From an uncultured bacterium (GTDB lineage Bacteria; Bacillota_I; Bacilli_A; Erysipelotrichales; Erysipelotrichaceae): a stretch of 61,035 bases of DNA. Below are positions 59,162-61,035 of the stretch, piece by piece. Where the stretch lies: NCBI GenBank assembly GCA_903847945.1, contig CAINEY010000019.1, forward strand, positions 1 to 61,035, given 5' to 3'. Within the stretch, counting starts at the first letter, position 1. Every line of letters begins with the position of its first letter. The notes beneath the pieces are model-generated. The model worked only from the letters and a program-made list of their open reading frames with translations, searched no databases and was not told the origin of the DNA. A program made the position numbers and the translations under genes.

Positions 59162-59190
59162 AGGGCTTTCTTATAAATGCACTTCAGTCT
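59162..59190. repeat. Motif copy 3: AGGGCTTTCTTATAAA...CAGTC
   Basis: One of three related ~29-bp segments that share the CTTATAAA core, a GGGCT-type left end and an AGTC-type right end. This copy lies 3' of the 124-residue membrane protein gene. Confidence 0.5.
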
Positions 59191-59313
59191 TAACTAGCAT
59201 ACCAACGAGATTCTGCATTCATTTTTGTTAACCTCTATGTCTCGAGTATGTATTTTACTCATAAAAATGTTGACTCAACTTGACATCACTAAACCCAAAC
59301 TATTCTTATCTGA

Positions 59314-59688
59314 TCACTTCTTATTCCTTTTTCGTTTCTCTATATCAATTTGGTAGAACAATGAGAACACAAATATACAAAAAAATATAGTTAGCAAAAT
59401 TCTAAAAACAAGTAAATCAGTCAATATGTATACTATTGCGAAAACTTCAGCTAAAAGAAGCCCGAGTGCAAACCCCCAGTATGGGAGCAACAGATTCCAC
59501 GGGAGAATGCCGACCTTGTTAAGATAGAACCATTTCCATTTCCGGTCATTCTTTCGATAGTCTTCTATATCATGTCTTCTAAGGTATTTCCTTATTGTGG
59601 GGAAGAAAAGTGAAAATCCTCCAGCTAAATAGATTACTGGATAACCAATGATCAATAATACTACTCCTAACAATTCATCTGGTGTCAT
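59314..59688 (-). CDS. Small membrane protein in the tRNA-Gly scar
   Basis: The 124-residue protein has hydrophobic segments near residues 5-28, 62-85 and 88-112, a charged loop (RKYLRRHDIEDYRKNDRKWKW) and a basic tail (KRKRNKK). AAGGGGAAAAC precedes the ATG, so translation is plausible. I recognise no family. The gene is much more AT-rich than the core genome, lies between the two att-like repeats and is flanked by copies of the TTATAAA motif, which suggests foreign origin. Confidence 0.6.
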   Translation of the reverse strand: MTPDELLGVVLLIIGYPVIYLAGGFSLFFPTIRKYLRRHDIEDYRKNDRKWKWFYLNKVGILPWNLLLPYWGFALGLLLAEVFAIVYILTDLLVFRILLTIFFCIFVFSLFYQIDIEKRKRNKK

Positions 59689-59801
59689 GTTTTCCCCTTA
59701 TCATCCGTTATTCATAGTCCTATTAGAATAATCCTTCTCAACACGATTTCAAAACAAGTCAATTACTCGAGAATACCTTTCTACCCTCTGATTCACCCCC
59801 G

Positions 59802-59829
59802 AGGGCTCTCTTATAAACTACTGCAGTCC
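59802..59829. repeat. Motif copy 2: AGGGCTCTCTTATAAA...CAGTC
   Basis: Shares 15 of 16 bases with copy 3 across the left part (AGGGCTyTCTTATAAA) and the CAGTC right end. It lies between the two small membrane protein genes. Confidence 0.5.
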
Positions 59830-59911
59830 AGTTCTATTAATTATCAATCTAGCCTAAATATTCAATTGTATTGATTGCCATCAGGATCTTTATAAGTGCT
59901 TGAAAAGTTTC

Positions 59912-60208
59912 TTACTTCCAAGTGATTGTGATGATCCAGAACACACTAATAACGACAAATGTGCAGAGTATATAGAATGTATATATTGCATCTTTGGAAT
60001 TATAACTAATTTTTCCTTTTCGATACATTAGTGAAACTACAAAAACGGGGATCGCAATAAACATGATCATGTTAAATGAGTTAAGAGATTTTCTTAGTGT
60101 CATTGATGCTTCATTTACTATACCTAATCCAAAATCCTCAACAAAATACACAAACATACCAAATATAAAATACGATACAGGAATTAACCATTTCTTCAAT
60201 TTAATCAC
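59912..60208 (-). CDS. Small membrane protein in the tRNA-Gly scar
   Basis: The protein of up to 98 residues has three hydrophobic segments (about residues 8-24, 46-62 and 74-95) separated by short basic loops (LRKSLNSF, MYRKGKISY). It has no recognised family. The frame opens at GTG 60208, but AGGGG is spaced eight bases before a TTG at 60199, which may be the true start. AT-rich, lying between motif copies 1 and 2 inside the att-flanked scar. Confidence 0.5.
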   Translation of the reverse strand: MIKLKKWLIPVSYFIFGMFVYFVEDFGLGIVNEASMTLRKSLNSFNMIMFIAIPVFVVSLMYRKGKISYNSKDAIYTFYILCTFVVISVFWIITITWK

Positions 60209-60252
60209 CCCTAATCTGGAACGGTCCCAAATTTATTGAGTCGATAACCATA

Positions 60253-60281
60253 GATGCTCACTTATAAATCCTCTGTGAGTC
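60253..60281. repeat. Motif copy 1: GATGCTCACTTATAAA...GAGTC
   Basis: The most diverged copy of the CTTATAAA motif. Its ends GCTCAC and GTGAGT can pair as a hairpin around TTATAAATCCTCT. It lies upstream of the 98-residue membrane protein gene. Confidence 0.4.
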
Positions 60282-60438
60282 AAAGAACAAGAATCATGTT
60301 TATCGAGCCCACCCTTTCTATGATTACTCTATCATAAACAGTTTGTTTGTGGTGGAGTCAAATCATATATCCTTAGCTTAACAACATGCTGTCACGCACA
60401 GTGTGAGTATCTGCACTAAGTAGCCTTCCTTGATATGA

Positions 60439-60493
60439 CCATGAAAAAAGCCCTATTTAAGGGCTTCAAAGTTCAATGGAGCGGATGACGAGA
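60439..60493. repeat. 55-bp direct repeat, right copy: 3' end of intact tRNA-Gly plus terminator (att-like)
   Basis: The partner of 58891-58945 (54 of 55 bases identical). It covers the last 17 bases of the intact tRNA-Gly gene and the terminator that follows it. With the left copy it brackets 1.5 kb of AT-rich DNA. Confidence 0.8.
60443..60466 (-). terminator. Intrinsic terminator of the tRNA operon
   Basis: AAGCCCT and AGGGCTT arms followed by six T on the minus strand, just after tRNA-Gly. A second copy lies at 58895-58918. Confidence 0.85.
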
Positions 60494-60550
60494 ATCGAAC
60501 TCGCGTAGTCAGCTTGGAAGGCTGAAGTTCTACCATTGAACTACATCCGC
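60477..60550 (-). tRNA. tRNA-Gly (TCC)
   Basis: Cloverleaf on the minus strand: acceptor GCGGATG with CATCCGC, D-arm AGTTCAATGGTAGAACT, anticodon loop CTTCCAA (anticodon TCC), T-arm CGAGTTCGATTCTCG, encoded CCA. Last gene of the tRNA operon; its 3' end is duplicated at 58929-58945. Confidence 0.97.
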
Positions 60551-60564
60551 GGTGGTAAACAGAA

Positions 60565-60640
60565 TGGTGACCCGGAAAGGACTCGAACCTTCGACCCACT
60601 GATTAAAAGTCAGTTGCTCTACCACCTGAGCTACCGGGTC
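60565..60640 (-). tRNA. tRNA-Lys (TTT)
   Basis: Cloverleaf on the minus strand: acceptor GACCCGG / CCGGGTC, anticodon loop CTTTTAA (anticodon TTT), T-loop GGTTCGAGTCC, encoded CCA. Confidence 0.97.
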
Positions 60641-60646
60641 ACAATT

Positions 60647-60722
60647 TGGCTGGGGTACCTGGGATCGAACCAGGGAGATGCCAGAGTCAAAGTCTGGTGC
60701 CTTACCACTTGGCTATACCCCA
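60647..60722 (-). tRNA. tRNA-Gln (TTG)
   Basis: Cloverleaf on the minus strand: acceptor TGGGGTA / TACCCCA, D-arm AGCCAAGTGGTAAGGC, anticodon loop CTTTGAC (anticodon TTG), encoded CCA. Confidence 0.97.
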
Positions 60723-60730
60723 ATAAAGAA

Positions 60731-60815
60731 TGGTGGGGAGGGACGGATTCGAACCGCCGAACTCGGAGAGAATTGATTTACAGTCAACCGCGTTTAGCCA
60801 CTTCGCTACCTCCCC
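60731..60815 (-). tRNA. tRNA-Tyr (GTA)
   Basis: Class II tRNA with a long variable arm: acceptor GGGGAGG, anticodon loop CTGTAAA (anticodon GTA), T-loop GGTTCGAATCC, encoded CCA; 85 bases. It is one of the tRNAs that Tgt, QueA and QueH modify. Confidence 0.97.
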
Positions 60816-60830
60816 AGGTATTAAGGCCAA

Positions 60831-60906
60831 TGGTGCCGGCTAGAGGACTTGAACCCCCAACCTACTGATTACAAATCAGTTGCTCTGCCAGTTGAGCTAA
60901 GCCGGC
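60831..60906 (-). tRNA. tRNA-Thr (TGT)
   Basis: Cloverleaf on the minus strand: acceptor GCCGGCT / AGCCGGC, anticodon loop TTTGTAA (anticodon TGT), T-loop GGTTCAAGTCC, encoded CCA. Confidence 0.97.
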
Positions 60907-60920
60907 ATCTTAGGTGCTTT

Positions 60921-60996
60921 TGGTGGAAGCTGAGGGGATCGAACCCCCGACCCACTGCTTGTAAGGCAGTTGCTCTCCCAGCTGAGCTAAGCCTCC
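60921..60996 (-). tRNA. tRNA-Val (TAC)
   Basis: Cloverleaf on the minus strand: acceptor GGAGGCT / AGCTTCC (one G-T pair), anticodon loop CTTACAA (anticodon TAC), T-loop GGTTCGATCCC, encoded CCA. First tRNA of the operon inside the window; more may lie beyond the right edge. Confidence 0.97.
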
Positions 60997-61035
60997 GGGG
61001 ATCACCTAAGTGCCTAATAACTATACCATAGCCCC

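Noticed and set aside
59162-60281. Integron attC sites
   Set aside because: The repeated motif lacks the paired RYYYAAC and GTTRRRY ends of attC and no integron integrase is present; kept only as an unexplained repeat.

Overview
The window looks like a chromosomal segment of a fermentative, Gram-positive-type bacterium of the Bacillota, with roughly balanced GC in the core genes. Reasons: T-box leaders in front of pheST, ileS and a valS operon; DivIVA and SepF; the long form of the hibernation factor HPF; TagD for teichoic acid; AGGAGG ribosome binding sites; TATAAT -10 boxes; and normal use of TGA as stop. The gene set and composition fit an Erysipelotrichia-like lineage best, but that placement is inference. 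Almost everything is on the minus strand. Only mutY, a CapA-like lipoprotein gene, a 91-residue orphan gene and one large phosphorylase gene are on the plus strand.

Layout. 1-9.95 kb: tagD (cut by the window edge), yebC, pheT-pheS behind a Phe T-box, an rRNA/tRNA 2'-O-methyltransferase, ileS behind an Ile T-box, divIVA, sepF and hpf. 10-14.5 kb: an overlapping ald / DUF2779 nuclease / zinc phospholipase C-like / dipeptidase operon. 14.5-26.4 kb: a lactonase, ppdK, an acetyltransferase-valS operon behind a Val T-box, and the queuosine genes queH, queA and tgt with typA. 26.6-36.6 kb: mutY, a patatin, zwf-gnd with a small membrane protein, a GH20-type hexosaminidase, an AIM24-family protein, DegV and a CapA-like lipoprotein. 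36.6-43.7 kb: a seven-gene methylaspartate (glutamate mutase) operon. 43.8-46.4 kb: malic enzyme with a two-subunit class I fumarase. 46.5-50.5 kb: an orphan protein, a MATE transporter and an MBOAT/SGNH pair. 50.7-54.2 kb: a 1143-residue phosphorylase-like enzyme behind a LacI-type operator. 54.3-58.5 kb: an HD-GYP response regulator and a five-PAS histidine kinase. 58.9-60.5 kb: an AT-rich scar between 55-bp direct repeats that end in the 3' part of tRNA-Gly. 60.5-61 kb: six tRNA genes (Val, Thr, Tyr, Gln, Lys, Gly in transcription order).

How the genes work together. The glm operon would turn glutamate into 3-methylaspartate (GlmS/GlmE with the reactivase GlmL) and then into mesaconate and ammonia (Mal). 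The adjacent two-subunit fumarase could act as fumarase, as mesaconase, or both. Malic enzyme, Ald and PpdK handle the malate/pyruvate/alanine/PEP node. Zwf, a 6-phosphogluconolactonase-like propeller and Gnd would make up the oxidative pentose phosphate branch.

The least explained parts are a P-loop protein with an AlaRS-like second domain and a DUF1446/DUF4387 pair inside the glm operon, the tRNA-Gly integration scar with its repeated motif around small membrane-protein genes, and a group of genes whose -10 box lies only a few bases before the start codon, which suggests leaderless mRNAs.
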